Shown piece after piece: positions 32,796-42,127 of a DNA stretch of 64,000 nucleotides; the stretch's first letter is position 1, and each line of letters opens with the position of its first letter. Under the pieces are notes generated by a model. The model was not told the origin of the DNA, made no database searches, and saw only the letters and a program-made list of their open reading frames with translations. Both the position numbers and the translations under genes were made by a program. Origin of the DNA: Paracoccaceae bacterium (GTDB taxonomy: Bacteria > Pseudomonadota > Alphaproteobacteria > Rhodobacterales > Rhodobacteraceae); NCBI GenBank assembly GCA_021741245.1, contig JAIOYF010000009.1, forward strand, positions 1-64,000, in the 5' to 3' direction.

Positions 32796-33884
32796 ATGGG
32801 TGGTCCGGTTTGGGCATTGGGAACAATGTCGGGCACGTCATTGGACGGTGTCGATGCGGCAATGGTGCTGACCGATGGCATCACGGTGCAAGAGTTCGGG
32901 CCCCACGCCTATCGCCCCTACACGGTGGCCGAGCGTGAGGTGATCCGCGCCGCCTTTGGTCGCTGGCCGAGCGATCCCGGCGTGGCCGACGCGGCAGAGG
33001 TGGTGGAAAACGCCCATGCCGATGTGCTCAGCCGGTTTACCGGGGCCGAGGTGGTCGGGTTTCATGGCCAGACGCTTGCCCATGATCCGCGTGGCCGGGG
33101 CACGCATCAGGCGGGCAATGGCGGGTTGCTGGCGGGGGTCCTGGGCCTGCCTGTGGTCTGGGACTTTCGGTCGAACGATGTGCAGATGGGCGGGCAGGGT
33201 GCGCCCTTGGCCCCGTTTTTCCATTTCGCCTGTGCGCAATTTGTCGAGCAGCAAATGCCCTTGGCCTTTCTCAATCTGGGGGGAGTGGGCAATCTGACCT
33301 GGGTCGATCCGCGCCAACCTGTGCCCGAGGCGCATGGCGCCGTCTTGGCCTTTGACACCGGGCCTGCCAACGCGCCGATCAATGATCTTTTGCTGGCCCG
33401 TCGCGGGATTGCCTTGGATGAGGGCGGGATCTTGGCGGCCAGTGGCACGGTGGATGAAGGCATGGTCGACGGATTTCTGCGCCATCCGTATTTCTATAAA
33501 ATGCCGCCAAAATCGTTGGATAGAAACGAGTTTCCCGCTCTTCTTTCCATGGTGGCAGCGCTGTGTGATGCCGATGCGGCCGCCACCCTGACCGCCTGTG
33601 TGGCCGCCGCGGTGGCCCGTGGGGCCGAGCATTTCCCCACCCCGGTCGGCCGCTTTCTGGTCACAGGCGGCGGGCGTCTAAACGCCGCCATGATGGAGGC
33701 GCTGGCAACCCGCCTGAGGGCAGAGGTGCACCCGGTCGAGGCTGTTGGACTGAATGGCGATATGCTGGAGGCGCAGGCCTTTGCCTATCTGGCGGTGCGG
33801 GTGCTGAAAGGCTTGCCCACCAGCGCCCCGATGACGACAGGGGTTCCCGCCGCCGTCGGGGGCGGGCAGATCAGTCGTCCGTAG
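32796..33884 (+). CDS. anmK: Anhydro-N-acetylmuramic acid kinase
   Basis: A 362-residue cytoplasmic sugar kinase of peptidoglycan recycling that cleaves and phosphorylates 1,6-anhydroMurNAc to MurNAc-6-phosphate. N-terminal ATP motif [70 protein letters not shown] and C-terminal LVTGGGRLN are all present. I chose ATG 32796 because TTGGAAAG then lies at a suitable distance; ATG 32790 is too close to it. Near glmS-glmU, it fits a cell-wall sugar neighbourhood. The end overlaps the convergent AlkD-like gene by 14 bases. Confidence 0.93.
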   Translation: MGGPVWALGTMSGTSLDGVDAAMVLTDGITVQEFGPHAYRPYTVAEREVIRAAFGRWPSDPGVADAAEVVENAHADVLSRFTGAEVVGFHGQTLAHDPRGRGTHQAGNGGLLAGVLGLPVVWDFRSNDVQMGGQGAPLAPFFHFACAQFVEQQMPLAFLNLGGVGNLTWVDPRQPVPEAHGAVLAFDTGPANAPINDLLLARRGIALDEGGILAASGTVDEGMVDGFLRHPYFYKMPPKSLDRNEFPALLSMVAALCDADAAATLTACVAAAVARGAEHFPTPVGRFLVTGGGRLNAAMMEALATRLRAEVHPVEAVGLNGDMLEAQAFAYLAVRVLKGLPTSAPMTTGVPAAVGGGQISRP

Positions 33885-34629
33885 CCTGGGCCTCTTCTGG
33901 CGCGCTGTCAGGGGCCATCACATCGGTCTGTGGGTCATTCTGCGGGGCCTGTGGCAAATATTGCGCCGCTTCCTTGCGGGCAAAGGCCTTTAGCCCGGCA
34001 CCCGGACCCTCCAGAAAGGCGCGGGTCCGGTCGGGGTCATGCTTTGACAAATCCCTCAGCCACCATGCCACGACCTTTTGCATGAACCAGTCCCGGTCGG
34101 GCACATAGGCTTCGGCCCAGCCCAGCACCCGTTCGCGAATGGCCAGATCGGCCTCTTTGGGGTTGTTCATCTTGGCCCATGGCAGGGCGATGATCAGGGC
34201 CGCGCGGCGGGTCCACATGTTGGGGCTTTGGGTCCAGACCTCGACCTCATCCATGCGGGAGGGGTCGGCGACGACTCGCTTTTGCCCGGCCGTCGTGGCG
34301 TGATCGGCCAGCGACCATGCGTCAAACCCTTGGGCCCACGTTGAAATCAGTGCCCAAGCGCCGTCATCGGGCCGCAACCGCGCCTGCGTCAGCAGTTTCG
34401 CCGCCGCCACCCGCGCCTCGTGCACGTCGGTGTCCCACAGGGCCCCGGCAAGGGCGACGCGGTCTTCGACCGACATCTCGGCCCGCCATTGGGCCACATG
34501 CGCATCGACCTGCGGCACGGTCACACCCAGATAGCGCCGGGGCGCCTTGTGATAGGTGGCCATCTCGGCAGCCTTGCCCGCATTGGCCTCTGCCTCCAGC
34601 GCGCCAAGCGCCTCTGCCACCATCACCAT
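33871..34629 (-). CDS. DNA alkylation repair protein, AlkD-like
   Basis: A 252-residue all-helical protein of the AlkD/AlkC HEAT-like repeat superfamily. Typical segments are [62 protein letters not shown] and [20 protein letters not shown]. Such proteins remove bulky alkylated bases by capturing them on an aromatic, DNA-wrapping surface; activity here is inferred from family only. The C-terminal tail (residues about 228-252) is Gln/Asp/Pro-rich and probably disordered. It is followed after 3 bases upstream by the DUF3833 gene on the same strand. Confidence 0.8.
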   Translation of the reverse strand: MVMVAEALGALEAEANAGKAAEMATYHKAPRRYLGVTVPQVDAHVAQWRAEMSVEDRVALAGALWDTDVHEARVAAAKLLTQARLRPDDGAWALISTWAQGFDAWSLADHATTAGQKRVVADPSRMDEVEVWTQSPNMWTRRAALIIALPWAKMNNPKEADLAIRERVLGWAEAYVPDRDWFMQKVVAWWLRDLSKHDPDRTRAFLEGPGAGLKAFARKEAAQYLPQAPQNDPQTDVMAPDSAPEEAQATDD

Positions 34630-34632
34630 GAT

Positions 34633-35157
34633 CTATCCCCCGATTTCAAACCGCACTGACCCTACCGGGAAACCACTGCGGGATACAACCGCATCATTGA
34701 CGATCAGGCCATCTGCACGACGATAGATGATATCGGCAAAGCCCAGTCGATTGACTCCGGACGGCGACTTGAAGTCCGCCGTGTAAGCCAAGCGGATAGA
34801 ACCATTTTCCTCGACAACTGTGGCCATGCCAACCGTATCTTCGCGCCGCCCTGCCCATGTGCCGGGACCTGTGCGGTCAAACACCCATGTCAGGCGATTT
34901 TCCTCGCCATCGTCATAGATGAAATCCTCAACCACGGTCAGGCGCGTGCCGTGCCGCGACAGCCGTCCGTTCAACAGGGCGGTAAAGCGCCGCTCGGACC
35001 CGGTCAGAAAGATGCGAAACACGCCCCGCCCGGTTTGCCGGCCGACAAAGGCCTGATCCAGTGTCAGGGGCGTTGTCGGCCCGGCGGGCAAGGGCGGGGT
35101 TGATGCGCAGGCCGCCAGCGAAAGCGCGCCAAGCAGCAAAAAACGGCGTGTGAGCAT
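34633..35157 (-). CDS. DUF3833 family lipoprotein
   Basis: A 174-residue protein with a lipoprotein signal (MLTRRFLLLGALSLAACAST, lipobox LAAC with Cys17 as lipidation site) and a DUF3833 core (GRGVFRIFLTGSERRFTALL, EDFIYDDGEENRLTWVFDR, GMATVVEENGS, FADIIYRRADGLIVNDAVVS). The function of the family is unknown; relatives are envelope proteins. It sits between glmS and the AlkD-like gene on the same strand, 39 bases downstream of glmS. Confidence 0.75.
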   Translation of the reverse strand: MLTRRFLLLGALSLAACASTPPLPAGPTTPLTLDQAFVGRQTGRGVFRIFLTGSERRFTALLNGRLSRHGTRLTVVEDFIYDDGEENRLTWVFDRTGPGTWAGRREDTVGMATVVEENGSIRLAYTADFKSPSGVNRLGFADIIYRRADGLIVNDAVVSRSGFPVGSVRFEIGG

Positions 35158-35196
35158 GGGAAACCTCCTGTCATGTCGTGCAAGAGGTAGCGCGAT

Positions 35197-37011
35197 CTAT
35201 TCCACCGTCACGGATTTCGCGAGGTTGCGGGGTTGGTCAATATCCGTGCCCTTGGCCATCGCGGCGTGGTAGGCGATCAGCTGTGCGGGCAGGGCGTGTA
35301 GGATGGGCGCGCAAAGCTCTGACGCTGCTGGCAAAACCAATTGCGCCACCGTCCCTTCGGATGCGGCCCGCGCCCCTTCGGCATCCGTGATCAAGGTCAC
35401 CTGACCGTGGCGGGCTAGCACCTCTTGCATGTTGGATACCGTTTTTTCGAACAGCCGGTCATGCGGGGCAAAAACCACCACCGGCAGGCTGCGATCAATC
35501 AGGGCGATGGGGCCATGCTTTAGTTCACCCGATGCATAAGCTTCGGCATGTATATAGCTGAGTTCTTTGAGTTTTAGCGCCGCTTCAAGGGCCGTTGGAT
35601 ACATCACGCCGCGCCCCAAGAACAAGATGCTGGTGGCGGGTGCCAAGGTCTCGGCGATCTTGGCGATCTTGCCTTCCAGCGTCAGGGTCTGGCGCATCAG
35701 ATCGGGCAGGCGCTTCATATCCTCGACATGGCCACGGCATTGCGCCTCGGTCAAGACGCCGCGCTGGCGGCCTGCGTGCAGCGCCAAAAGCGCAAGGATG
35801 GTCAACTGATTGGTATAGGCCTTGGTGGAGGCCACCGAAACCTCAACCCCCGCCAGTATGGCCAGCGCGATGTCTGCCTCGCGCGCGATGGACGAGGTGC
35901 CGACATTCACCAGCCCCGCCACGATATCGGCCTTTTCCTTCATATAACGCAGCGCGGCCAAGGTATCGGCGGTCTCTCCCGATTGGCTGACAAACAGCGC
36001 GAGCGTTCCGGGGGTGACGGGCGGTTCGCGATAGCGAAATTCAGAGGCCACATCCACCTCGCAGGGCAGGCCCGCGATCTGTTCAAACCAGTATTTCGCG
36101 GTCAGACAGGAATAATAGCCCGTGCCACAGGCCACCATGACGACCCGCGTGATCTTGGTGAAATCCAGACGGTCGGGAAAGCTGGGCAACCCTGCGGGGG
36201 CATAGCGGCCCAAGGCCTCGGCCACCACGGTCGGTTGTTCAAAGATTTCCTTTGTCATGAAGTGTTTATGGCCGGCCTTGTCGATCAGCGTGGTGCCGGG
36301 TTCGATGCGCACGATATCGCGATTGGCACGGTTATGGGCGGCATCAATGATCTCGACCCCGGCACGGCTGACAAAGGCGATATCGCCTTCTTCCAGATAG
36401 GTGACCTGATCCGTCATTGGCGCAAGGGCGATGGCATCTGATCCGACATACATCTCGCCCTTGCCATGACCGATGGCCAAGGGGCTGCCCTTGCGGGCGG
36501 CGATCATCAGATCCTCTTCGCCCTCGAACAAAAACAACAAAGCAAAGGCCCCGTGCAGGGCGGCAACCGTGGCCATGACGGCCTCTCGCGGTTGCAAGCC
36601 TTGGGCCATGTGGTGGGCGGTCAGCATCGCCACCGTTTCGGTATCGGTCTCGGACGACGGCGTGATGCCATGTGCTGCCAGTTTTTCGCGCAATTCGCGG
36701 AAATTCTCGATGATCCCGTTATGCACCACGGTGACCGGGCCGCAGCTATGGGGGTGGGCATTGCCTTCGGTCGCGGCACCATGGGTGGCCCAGCGGGTGT
36801 GGCCGATCCCGGCCTTTCCGGGAAGCGGGTTGTGCACCAGCACATCCGACAGGTTCACCAGTTTTCCCACCGCACGACGGCGGTCAAGGCGGGATTTATA
36901 GACCGTGGCGATGCCTGCCGAATCGTAGCCGCGATATTCCAGACGCTTCAGCGCCTCGACCAAAAGGGGGGCAACCTCGTGATCACCCAAGACACCGACA
37001 ATGCCACACAT
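35197..37011 (-). CDS. glmS: Glutamine--fructose-6-phosphate aminotransferase (isomerizing)
   Basis: A 604-residue enzyme making glucosamine-6-phosphate, the entry to UDP-GlcNAc. The N-terminal glutaminase domain begins at the catalytic Cys2 (MCGIVGVLGDHEV, after Met removal) with RWATHGAATEGNAHPH and NGIIENFRELR; two SIS domains follow (ACGTGYYSCL, SQSGETADTLAALRY, LGRGVMYPTALEAALKLKEL, SYIHAEAYASGELKHGPIAL) and the C-terminal AKSVTVE. The ATG at 37011 sets the essential N-terminal Cys. glmU lies upstream on the same strand, with repeat copy D between. Confidence 0.97.
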   Translation of the reverse strand: MCGIVGVLGDHEVAPLLVEALKRLEYRGYDSAGIATVYKSRLDRRRAVGKLVNLSDVLVHNPLPGKAGIGHTRWATHGAATEGNAHPHSCGPVTVVHNGIIENFRELREKLAAHGITPSSETDTETVAMLTAHHMAQGLQPREAVMATVAALHGAFALLFLFEGEEDLMIAARKGSPLAIGHGKGEMYVGSDAIALAPMTDQVTYLEEGDIAFVSRAGVEIIDAAHNRANRDIVRIEPGTTLIDKAGHKHFMTKEIFEQPTVVAEALGRYAPAGLPSFPDRLDFTKITRVVMVACGTGYYSCLTAKYWFEQIAGLPCEVDVASEFRYREPPVTPGTLALFVSQSGETADTLAALRYMKEKADIVAGLVNVGTSSIAREADIALAILAGVEVSVASTKAYTNQLTILALLALHAGRQRGVLTEAQCRGHVEDMKRLPDLMRQTLTLEGKIAKIAETLAPATSILFLGRGVMYPTALEAALKLKELSYIHAEAYASGELKHGPIALIDRSLPVVVFAPHDRLFEKTVSNMQEVLARHGQVTLITDAEGARAASEGTVAQLVLPAASELCAPILHALPAQLIAYHAAMAKGTDIDQPRNLAKSVTVE

Positions 37012-37045
37012 TCCAGACTTCCTTTTGGTTTTGAGGGTGTCAAAA

Positions 37046-37099
37046 GCGGGGGTTTTGCACCCCCGCACCCCCGCAGGATATTTATGAACAGATGAAAGG
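37046..37099 (+). repeat. Intergenic hairpin repeat, copy D
   Basis: Stem GCGGGGGT/ACCCCCGC with loop TTTGC (37046-37066), a second ACCCCCGC arm, then the tail ATATTTATGAACAGATGAA. It lies between glmU and glmS but in the orientation opposite to their transcription, so it cannot simply be a terminator of glmU. Confidence 0.85.
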
Positions 37100-37101
37100 G
37101 G

Positions 37102-38445
37102 TCACGACCGGCTGGCTTTGATCTGCAAAAGACGGGCGCGCAGGCGGGCCGCAAGGCCGGGTTTGTTGGTCTGACGCGCGCGGGCGAGGCCAAGCGCCTC
37201 GGCCGGGACGTCCTCGGTGATGACCGAGCCGGAGGCGGTCATGGCGTTGTCGCCCACACTTACCGGGGCCACCAGCATGGTGTCGGAACCGATAAAGGCG
37301 TTTTTGCCAATTTTGGTGCGATGTTTCATCACGCCATCATAATTGCAGGTCACCGTGCCTGCGCCGATATTGGTGAATTCGCCCACATCCGCGTCGCCGA
37401 TATAGGTCAGGTGCCCGACCTTTACGCCCTCATCCAAAATGGCATTCTTGATCTCGACGAAATTGCCGACATGCACATCCTCGGCCAGTTCCGCGCCGGG
37501 ACGCAGGCGGGCAAAGGGGCCAACGGTCGCGCCACGGCTGATATGGCAGCCTTCCAGATGGCAAAAGGCGCGGATTTCCGCCCCCGATTCCACGGTGACG
37601 CCGGGGCCAAAGATCACATTCGGCCCGATCACCGCGTCGCGCCCCACCACGGTATCCAGCGCAAAGAACACGGTTTCCGGCGCAGTCAGCGTGATGCCAT
37701 TCTCCAGCGCCTCTGCCCGCGCGCGGGATTGAAAGGCGGCTTCGGCGCGGGCGAGTTCAGTGCGGGTATTCACCCCCATCGTCTCGGCCTCATCACACAG
37801 CACGACCCCCGCCGACAGGCCACGGGCGCGGGCAAGGCCGATGATGTCAGGCAGGTAATATTCCCCCGCCGCATTGTCATTGCCCACCTGTGCGACAAGC
37901 TCGAACAGAAGCTTTCCTTCGGCACAGATCAGTCCGGAATTGCACAGGGTGATGGCGCGTTCCTCTGGGGTGGCGTCCTTGAACTCCACGATCCGGTGCA
38001 GTTCATCGCCATCGGTGATCAGGCGGCCATAGCGGCCCGGGTCTGCCGCGTGAAAGCCAAGCACGACGACGGCATGGCGGGCGCGCGCCTCGCGCAGCGC
38101 CTCCAGCGTTTCGGGCCGGATCAGGGGCGTGTCGCCATATAGGATCACGATATCGCCTGACATGTCCGACAATACGGGCGCGGCCTGCGCCACGGCATGG
38201 GCGGTGCCCAATTGTTCGTGCTGCAGCACCACCACAGCGTCTTCGTCATAGGCGAGGGCGGCTTTGGTCACGGCCTCGGCCCCATGGCCCGCCACGACCA
38301 CGGTTTGCAGCGGGTCCAGCGCACGGCCCGCCTGCATGGCGTGGTGCAGCAAAGGGCTGCCGGCAAGGGTGTGCAAAACCTTTGGCAGGTCGGAATTCAT
38401 CCGCGTGCCCTGTCCGGCCGCAAGAATAACCAAGGATACCGACAT
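37102..38445 (-). CDS. glmU: Bifunctional UDP-N-acetylglucosamine pyrophosphorylase / glucosamine-1-phosphate acetyltransferase
   Basis: A 447-residue bifunctional enzyme for the last two steps to UDP-GlcNAc. The N-terminal nucleotidyltransferase has LAAGQGTRMNSDLPKVLH, LQHEQLGTAHAV and YGDTPLIRPETL; the C-terminal left-handed beta-helix begins about residue 250 (GRDAVIGPNVIFGPGVTVES) with NFVEIKNAILDEGVKVGHLT, YIGDADVG and YDGVMKHRTKIG. It starts at 38445, divergent from gph with 84 bases between. glmS is downstream, so both ends of the pathway are encoded together. Confidence 0.97.
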   Translation of the reverse strand: MSVSLVILAAGQGTRMNSDLPKVLHTLAGSPLLHHAMQAGRALDPLQTVVVAGHGAEAVTKAALAYDEDAVVVLQHEQLGTAHAVAQAAPVLSDMSGDIVILYGDTPLIRPETLEALREARARHAVVVLGFHAADPGRYGRLITDGDELHRIVEFKDATPEERAITLCNSGLICAEGKLLFELVAQVGNDNAAGEYYLPDIIGLARARGLSAGVVLCDEAETMGVNTRTELARAEAAFQSRARAEALENGITLTAPETVFFALDTVVGRDAVIGPNVIFGPGVTVESGAEIRAFCHLEGCHISRGATVGPFARLRPGAELAEDVHVGNFVEIKNAILDEGVKVGHLTYIGDADVGEFTNIGAGTVTCNYDGVMKHRTKIGKNAFIGSDTMLVAPVSVGDNAMTASGSVITEDVPAEALGLARARQTNKPGLAARLRARLLQIKASRS

Positions 38446-38529
38446 ACTGCCCCTTTCTTTATTGTTGCGCCCGTTTTACCCCCAATGCGTCGGGCCGCAA
38501 GGGGTGGCCACTTCACGCAAGGTTACAAT

Positions 38530-39219
38530 ATGCCGCAAACACCACCGCGCACCGTTGTTTTTGACCTCGACGGCACCTTGGCCGACACCAGTGCCGACCT
38601 TTTGGAATCGGCCAACGCCTGTTTTCGCCAGATGGGGCATGGCAATCTGCTGGGGCCCGAGGATCAACTGACCGCCTTTCATGGCGGTCGGGCGATGCTG
38701 CGGCTTGGGTTTTCGCGGCTTGCCAATGGGCAGGCAGATCCGGGCGGCGAGGCACAGGTGGATGCCTTTTATCCCGTCCTTCTGCGCGCCTATGCCGAGG
38801 CGATCTGCGTTCACACCACGCTCTATCCCGGTGCAGTCGACGCGGTGGAGGCACTGCGGAGGCGTGGCTTTGCTGTTTCGATCTGTACGAATAAGCCAGA
38901 GGGGCTGGCCGAAACCCTGACCCGACGCTTGGGCATCCGCGATCTGTTCGGCGCGCTGATCGGGGCTGATACCTTGCCCACGCGCAAGCCAGACCCCGCG
39001 CCCTATGTGGCGGCGGTGGAACGGGTGGGCGGCGTGACCCGCCGGTCGATGTTGATTGGCGATACGGAAACCGACCGCAAGACGGGTCTTGCCGTCGGGG
39101 TGCCCGTAGTGCTTGTCACTTTTGGGCCCGAGGGGCAGGGCGTGCAGCGCCTGTTGCCAGAGGCGCTTTTGCATCATTTCGACGAGTTGCCCGATCTGGC
39201 AGAGCGCCTGTTGACCTGA
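38530..39219 (+). CDS. gph: HAD-family phosphoglycolate phosphatase
   Basis: A 229-residue HAD hydrolase with motif I VVFDLDGTLADTSADL, motif II SICTNKPEGLAETL, motif III Lys in LPTRKPDPAPY and motif IV IGDTETDRKTG. The length and cap fit Gph, which removes phosphate from 2-phosphoglycolate formed during DNA repair or oxygenation. HAD substrate prediction is uncertain, so other phosphate esters are possible. The ATG at 38530 is followed by MPQTPPRT. The gene ends one base before the convergent small exported protein. Confidence 0.85.
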   Translation: MPQTPPRTVVFDLDGTLADTSADLLESANACFRQMGHGNLLGPEDQLTAFHGGRAMLRLGFSRLANGQADPGGEAQVDAFYPVLLRAYAEAICVHTTLYPGAVDAVEALRRRGFAVSICTNKPEGLAETLTRRLGIRDLFGALIGADTLPTRKPDPAPYVAAVERVGGVTRRSMLIGDTETDRKTGLAVGVPVVLVTFGPEGQGVQRLLPEALLHHFDELPDLAERLLT

Positions 39220-39220
39220 G

Positions 39221-39595
39221 CTATTTCAGGAAGGTCTTGCGGCACCATTTCGCGGTGTCATCATATTCCTTGAACAATTGCGGTGGGGTGCGGCTGTTCA
39301 TGATGCGGGCAAAGCGCTGCTCCATCGCCCTGATCCGCTGCTCGTCCGTGCCGGGGACGAAATCCAGCATCACCAGCGCCGCCCTTTGCGCCGTGTCGCG
39401 GGAATTGCGGCTGATAAAGCCCTGATCGTGCAATTCTGAGGACAGCAGGAAAAGCATCGCCGAACAATGCAGCGCCTGTGCGGCCCGCCCCTCGATCACC
39501 AGATCTGCGCGGGCGGGGGTTGCGGCCACCCCCGTCATCATCGCGGCCGAAACCATGAGCGTGGCAAAAAGCAAGGAGCGAAGGGTTTGGCGCAT
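39221..39595 (-). CDS. Unknown exported protein, 124 residues
   Basis: The protein has a signal peptide (MRQTLRSLLFATLMVSAAMM then TGVAATPARAD, cleavage likely after ARA). The mature part is helical with two cysteines, one near the start (ALHCSAML) and one near the end (KWCRKTFLK), which could form a disulfide in the periplasm. No family is recognised. A longer open frame on this strand extends upstream but is antisense to the DegT gene, so the ATG at 39595 is the reasonable start. Confidence 0.7.
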   Translation of the reverse strand: MRQTLRSLLFATLMVSAAMMTGVAATPARADLVIEGRAAQALHCSAMLFLLSSELHDQGFISRNSRDTAQRAALVMLDFVPGTDEQRIRAMEQRFARIMNSRTPPQLFKEYDDTAKWCRKTFLK

Positions 39596-39688
39596 GGGGC
39601 ATTCCTTTTTCTTGAAGGACAAGGTGCCACAGCCAAACACGACAGCCAAGCCATTGACGCGGATTGCAAGCAAAGACATCTTTGCGCC

Positions 39689-40918
39689 ATGGAACGCTTT
39701 ACCGGAAATTTCACCCAACAAGAGCCCATTCCCGATGCCGGGATCGAGGCGGCCCTTGCCGTGCTGCGCCACGGGCGCTTGCATCGCTATAACACCGCGG
39801 CGGGAGAGGTGGCGGAAACCGCCTTGTTGGAGGAGGAGTTTGCCGCGTTTCTTGGCGCGCGCTATTGTTTGGCGGTGGCCTCGGGTGGCTATGCCATGGC
39901 CACAGCCTTGCGGGCGATGCAGGTGGGACAGGGCGACAAGGTCTTGACCAATGCCTTTACCCTTGCACCGGTTCCGGGGGCCATCGCGTCCGTTGGTGCG
40001 CAACCGGTTTTCATCGAGACGACCGAAGATCTGACGATTGATGTCGCGCATCTGGAGGAGATGGCCCTGCAAACCGGGGCAAAAGTCCTGATGCTCAGCC
40101 ACATGCGGGGCCATCTGGCCGATATGCCAGCACTTGTGGCGCTATGTGACCGCCTTGGCCTGCGGATCATCGAGGATTGCGCCCATACCATGGGGGCCGC
40201 GTGGGACGGGGTGCCTTCGGGCCGCTTTGGCGCAATAGCGTGTTTTTCCAACCAGACCTACAAGCATATGAATGCGGGCGAAGGTGGGTTTCTGACCACC
40301 GATGACCCCGATCTTGCCGCCCGCTCTGTGCTGCTGTCGGGCAGCTATATGCTGTATGCCCGCCATCGTGCGGCCCCGCCACCAGAAGTGTTTGAACGGA
40401 TCAGGCTGGATATTCCCAATATATCGGGCCGGATGGACAATCTGCGCGCTGCAATCTTGCGTCCGCAAATCGCATTATTGCCCGATCGTCGGCAGCGCTG
40501 GAACGCGCTTTACCAAACGATGGAGGCGGGCCTTGCCCATACGCCGGGGCTGCGCCTGATTCCGCGCCCTGCGCAAGAAACCTATGTCGCCTCCAGCTTT
40601 CAGTTTTCCTTGCCGGGATGGGGGGCGGACCGGGTCCGCGCCTTTGTTGCCCGCGCAGCAGGTCGGGGGGTGGAGTTGAAATGGTTCGGGGCCCCGGATC
40701 CCGTTGCCTTCACCAGCCGTTATGAGCATTGGCACTATGCCGCGCCGCGCCCCTTGCCGCAGACCGACCGTGTGCTGGCCGGGTTGATCGACATGCGCTT
40801 GCCCTTGACCTTTGGCCTTGAAGATGTGGCCCAGATCGCGCGGATCATCCGATCCGAGGTGATCTCGGTGGGGCAGGCGGACGATCTGCGGGTCGAGGCT
40901 GTGCCTTTGGCAGATTGA
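39689..40918 (+). CDS. DegT/DnrJ/EryC1/StrS family aminotransferase
   Basis: A 409-residue PLP-dependent enzyme of the sugar aminotransferase family. PLP-binding Lys192 is in SNQTYKHMNAGEGGF; EDCAHTMGA and FTLAPVPGAIASVGAQPVF are also typical. Usual roles are transamination of keto-sugar nucleotides for surface polysaccharides or antibiotics, but no sugar-nucleotide or glycosyltransferase genes surround it, so the substrate is open. It is divergent from the small exported protein and is the last gene before the nuo leader. Confidence 0.85.
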   Translation: MERFTGNFTQQEPIPDAGIEAALAVLRHGRLHRYNTAAGEVAETALLEEEFAAFLGARYCLAVASGGYAMATALRAMQVGQGDKVLTNAFTLAPVPGAIASVGAQPVFIETTEDLTIDVAHLEEMALQTGAKVLMLSHMRGHLADMPALVALCDRLGLRIIEDCAHTMGAAWDGVPSGRFGAIACFSNQTYKHMNAGEGGFLTTDDPDLAARSVLLSGSYMLYARHRAAPPPEVFERIRLDIPNISGRMDNLRAAILRPQIALLPDRRQRWNALYQTMEAGLAHTPGLRLIPRPAQETYVASSFQFSLPGWGADRVRAFVARAAGRGVELKWFGAPDPVAFTSRYEHWHYAAPRPLPQTDRVLAGLIDMRLPLTFGLEDVAQIARIIRSEVISVGQADDLRVEAVPLAD

Positions 40919-41041
40919 CCTTGGGGAAGTCGGGCAGGGCTGCCGTGCGCCCGCGCAGATAAGGCGGGACTGCAAGTCACCCGCAAAATAATGATCGACG
41001 GCATTTTGCGCCGACTCAGTGCCGCACCGCAGCGAGACATA

Positions 41042-41070
41042 CGGACAAAGTTAATTAATTTCTGTATTCT
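41042..41070 (+). promoter_or_regulatory. Likely promoter of the nuo operon, with a long leader
   Basis: CGGACA (41042-41047), a 17-base AT-rich spacer (AAGTTAATTAATTTCTG) and TATTCT (41065-41070) form a reasonable sigma-70 site; it is the only AT-rich patch in the gene-free interval 40919-41226. Transcription would start near 41077, leaving about 150 bases of untranslated leader before nuoA with AAGGAG at its end. The remainder of the interval (40919-41041) holds no gene that I can support. Confidence 0.55.
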
Positions 41071-41226
41071 GTCGCATACATCGTGTGGTTTCCGATGTCG
41101 CAGGGCCTTCTTTTCGTGCCTCTCTCCGTTGACCGCGACCGGGGGGCAGAGTAAACGGGGGGCCAAGAGTGCAAGTGGGCCGATACGTGCCCGCAACTCG
41201 CCAGTCGCCAGCCGAAGGAGCACCTC

Positions 41227-41592
41227 GTGGACATACTTCTCCGAGAGTATCTTCCAATTGTCATCTTGCTTGCCATCGCCGTTGGCCTCGGGCTTGTCCT
41301 GTTGCTTTCGGCGGCCCTGCTTGCCGTGCGAAATCCCGACCCTGAAAAAGTGTCCGCCTATGAGTGCGGGTTCAACGCTTTTGACGATGCCCGGATGAAG
41401 TTCGACGTCCGCTTCTACCTTGTGTCCATTCTGTTCATCATTTTCGACCTAGAGGTTGCCTTCCTGTTCCCATGGGCGGTCGCGTTTGGCGAGATTTCGA
41501 TGACGGCCTTTTGGTCGATGATGGTATTCTTGGGGGTGCTGACGGTGGGCTTTGCCTATGAATGGAAGAAAGGTGCACTGGAATGGGAGTGA
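41227..41592 (+). CDS. nuoA: NADH-quinone oxidoreductase subunit A
   Basis: A 121-residue membrane subunit of complex I with three transmembrane segments (about 7-32, 60-85, 90-112). Family motif: [20 protein letters not shown] (the mobile loop near the quinone site) and [29 protein letters not shown]. It starts with GTG at 41227, preceded by GAAGGAGCACCTC. The end overlaps nuoB by 10 bases. Confidence 0.96.
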   Translation: MDILLREYLPIVILLAIAVGLGLVLLLSAALLAVRNPDPEKVSAYECGFNAFDDARMKFDVRFYLVSILFIIFDLEVAFLFPWAVAFGEISMTAFWSMMVFLGVLTVGFAYEWKKGALEWE

Positions 41593-42116
41593 TGCTTGGG
41601 GCGAATACCGCCGGTTCTGACCAAGAGGTTGCCGTTCAGGCCCTGAACCGCGATCTGCAGGACAAGGGGTTCTTGCTGACCTCGACCGAAGATATCATCA
41701 ACTGGGCGCGGACCGGGTCCCTGCACTGGATGACCTTTGGTCTGGCCTGCTGCGCGGTCGAGATGATGCACACCGCCATGCCGCGCTATGACATGGAACG
41801 CTTTGGCACAGCACCGCGTGCCTCGCCGCGCCAGTCCGACCTGATGATCGTGGCGGGCACCCTGACCAACAAGATGGCCCCGGCCCTGCGCAAAGTCTAT
41901 GACCAGATGCCAGAGCCGCGCTATGTGATCTCCATGGGCTCATGCGCCAATGGCGGGGGCTATTACCACTACAGCTATTCCGTGGTGCGCGGCTGTGACC
42001 GGATCGTTCCGGTCGATATCTATGTGCCCGGCTGCCCCCCCTCGGCCGAGGCGTTGCTCTACGGTATCTTGCAGTTGCAGCGTAAAATCCGCCGCACCGG
42101 CACCCTGACCCGCTGA
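41583..42116 (+). CDS. nuoB: NADH-quinone oxidoreductase subunit B
   Basis: A 177-residue peripheral subunit that carries the terminal 4Fe-4S cluster N2, the direct electron donor to quinone. Cluster ligands lie in [14 protein letters not shown] (adjacent cysteines), in [20 protein letters not shown] and in [15 protein letters not shown]. It starts at ATG 41583 inside the end of nuoA; ATG 41592 is an alternative. The overlap implies coupled translation. Confidence 0.96.
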   Translation: MGVMLGANTAGSDQEVAVQALNRDLQDKGFLLTSTEDIINWARTGSLHWMTFGLACCAVEMMHTAMPRYDMERFGTAPRASPRQSDLMIVAGTLTNKMAPALRKVYDQMPEPRYVISMGSCANGGGYYHYSYSVVRGCDRIVPVDIYVPGCPPSAEALLYGILQLQRKIRRTGTLTR

Positions 42117-42127
42117 GGAGAATTCAG

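Noticed and set aside
37046-37099. Ordinary terminator of glmU
   Set aside because: The hairpin and its tail are oriented against glmU-glmS transcription and lack a T-run in that direction; it fits the repeat family better.
39221-40114. A 297-residue protein on the minus strand
   Set aside because: Only the last 124 residues, starting with a signal peptide at 39595, are plausible; the rest is antisense to the DegT-family gene.
41077-41226. Riboswitch in the nuo leader
   Set aside because: The leader is about 150 bases long, but I see no conserved riboswitch core or strong paired architecture, so only a promoter is called.
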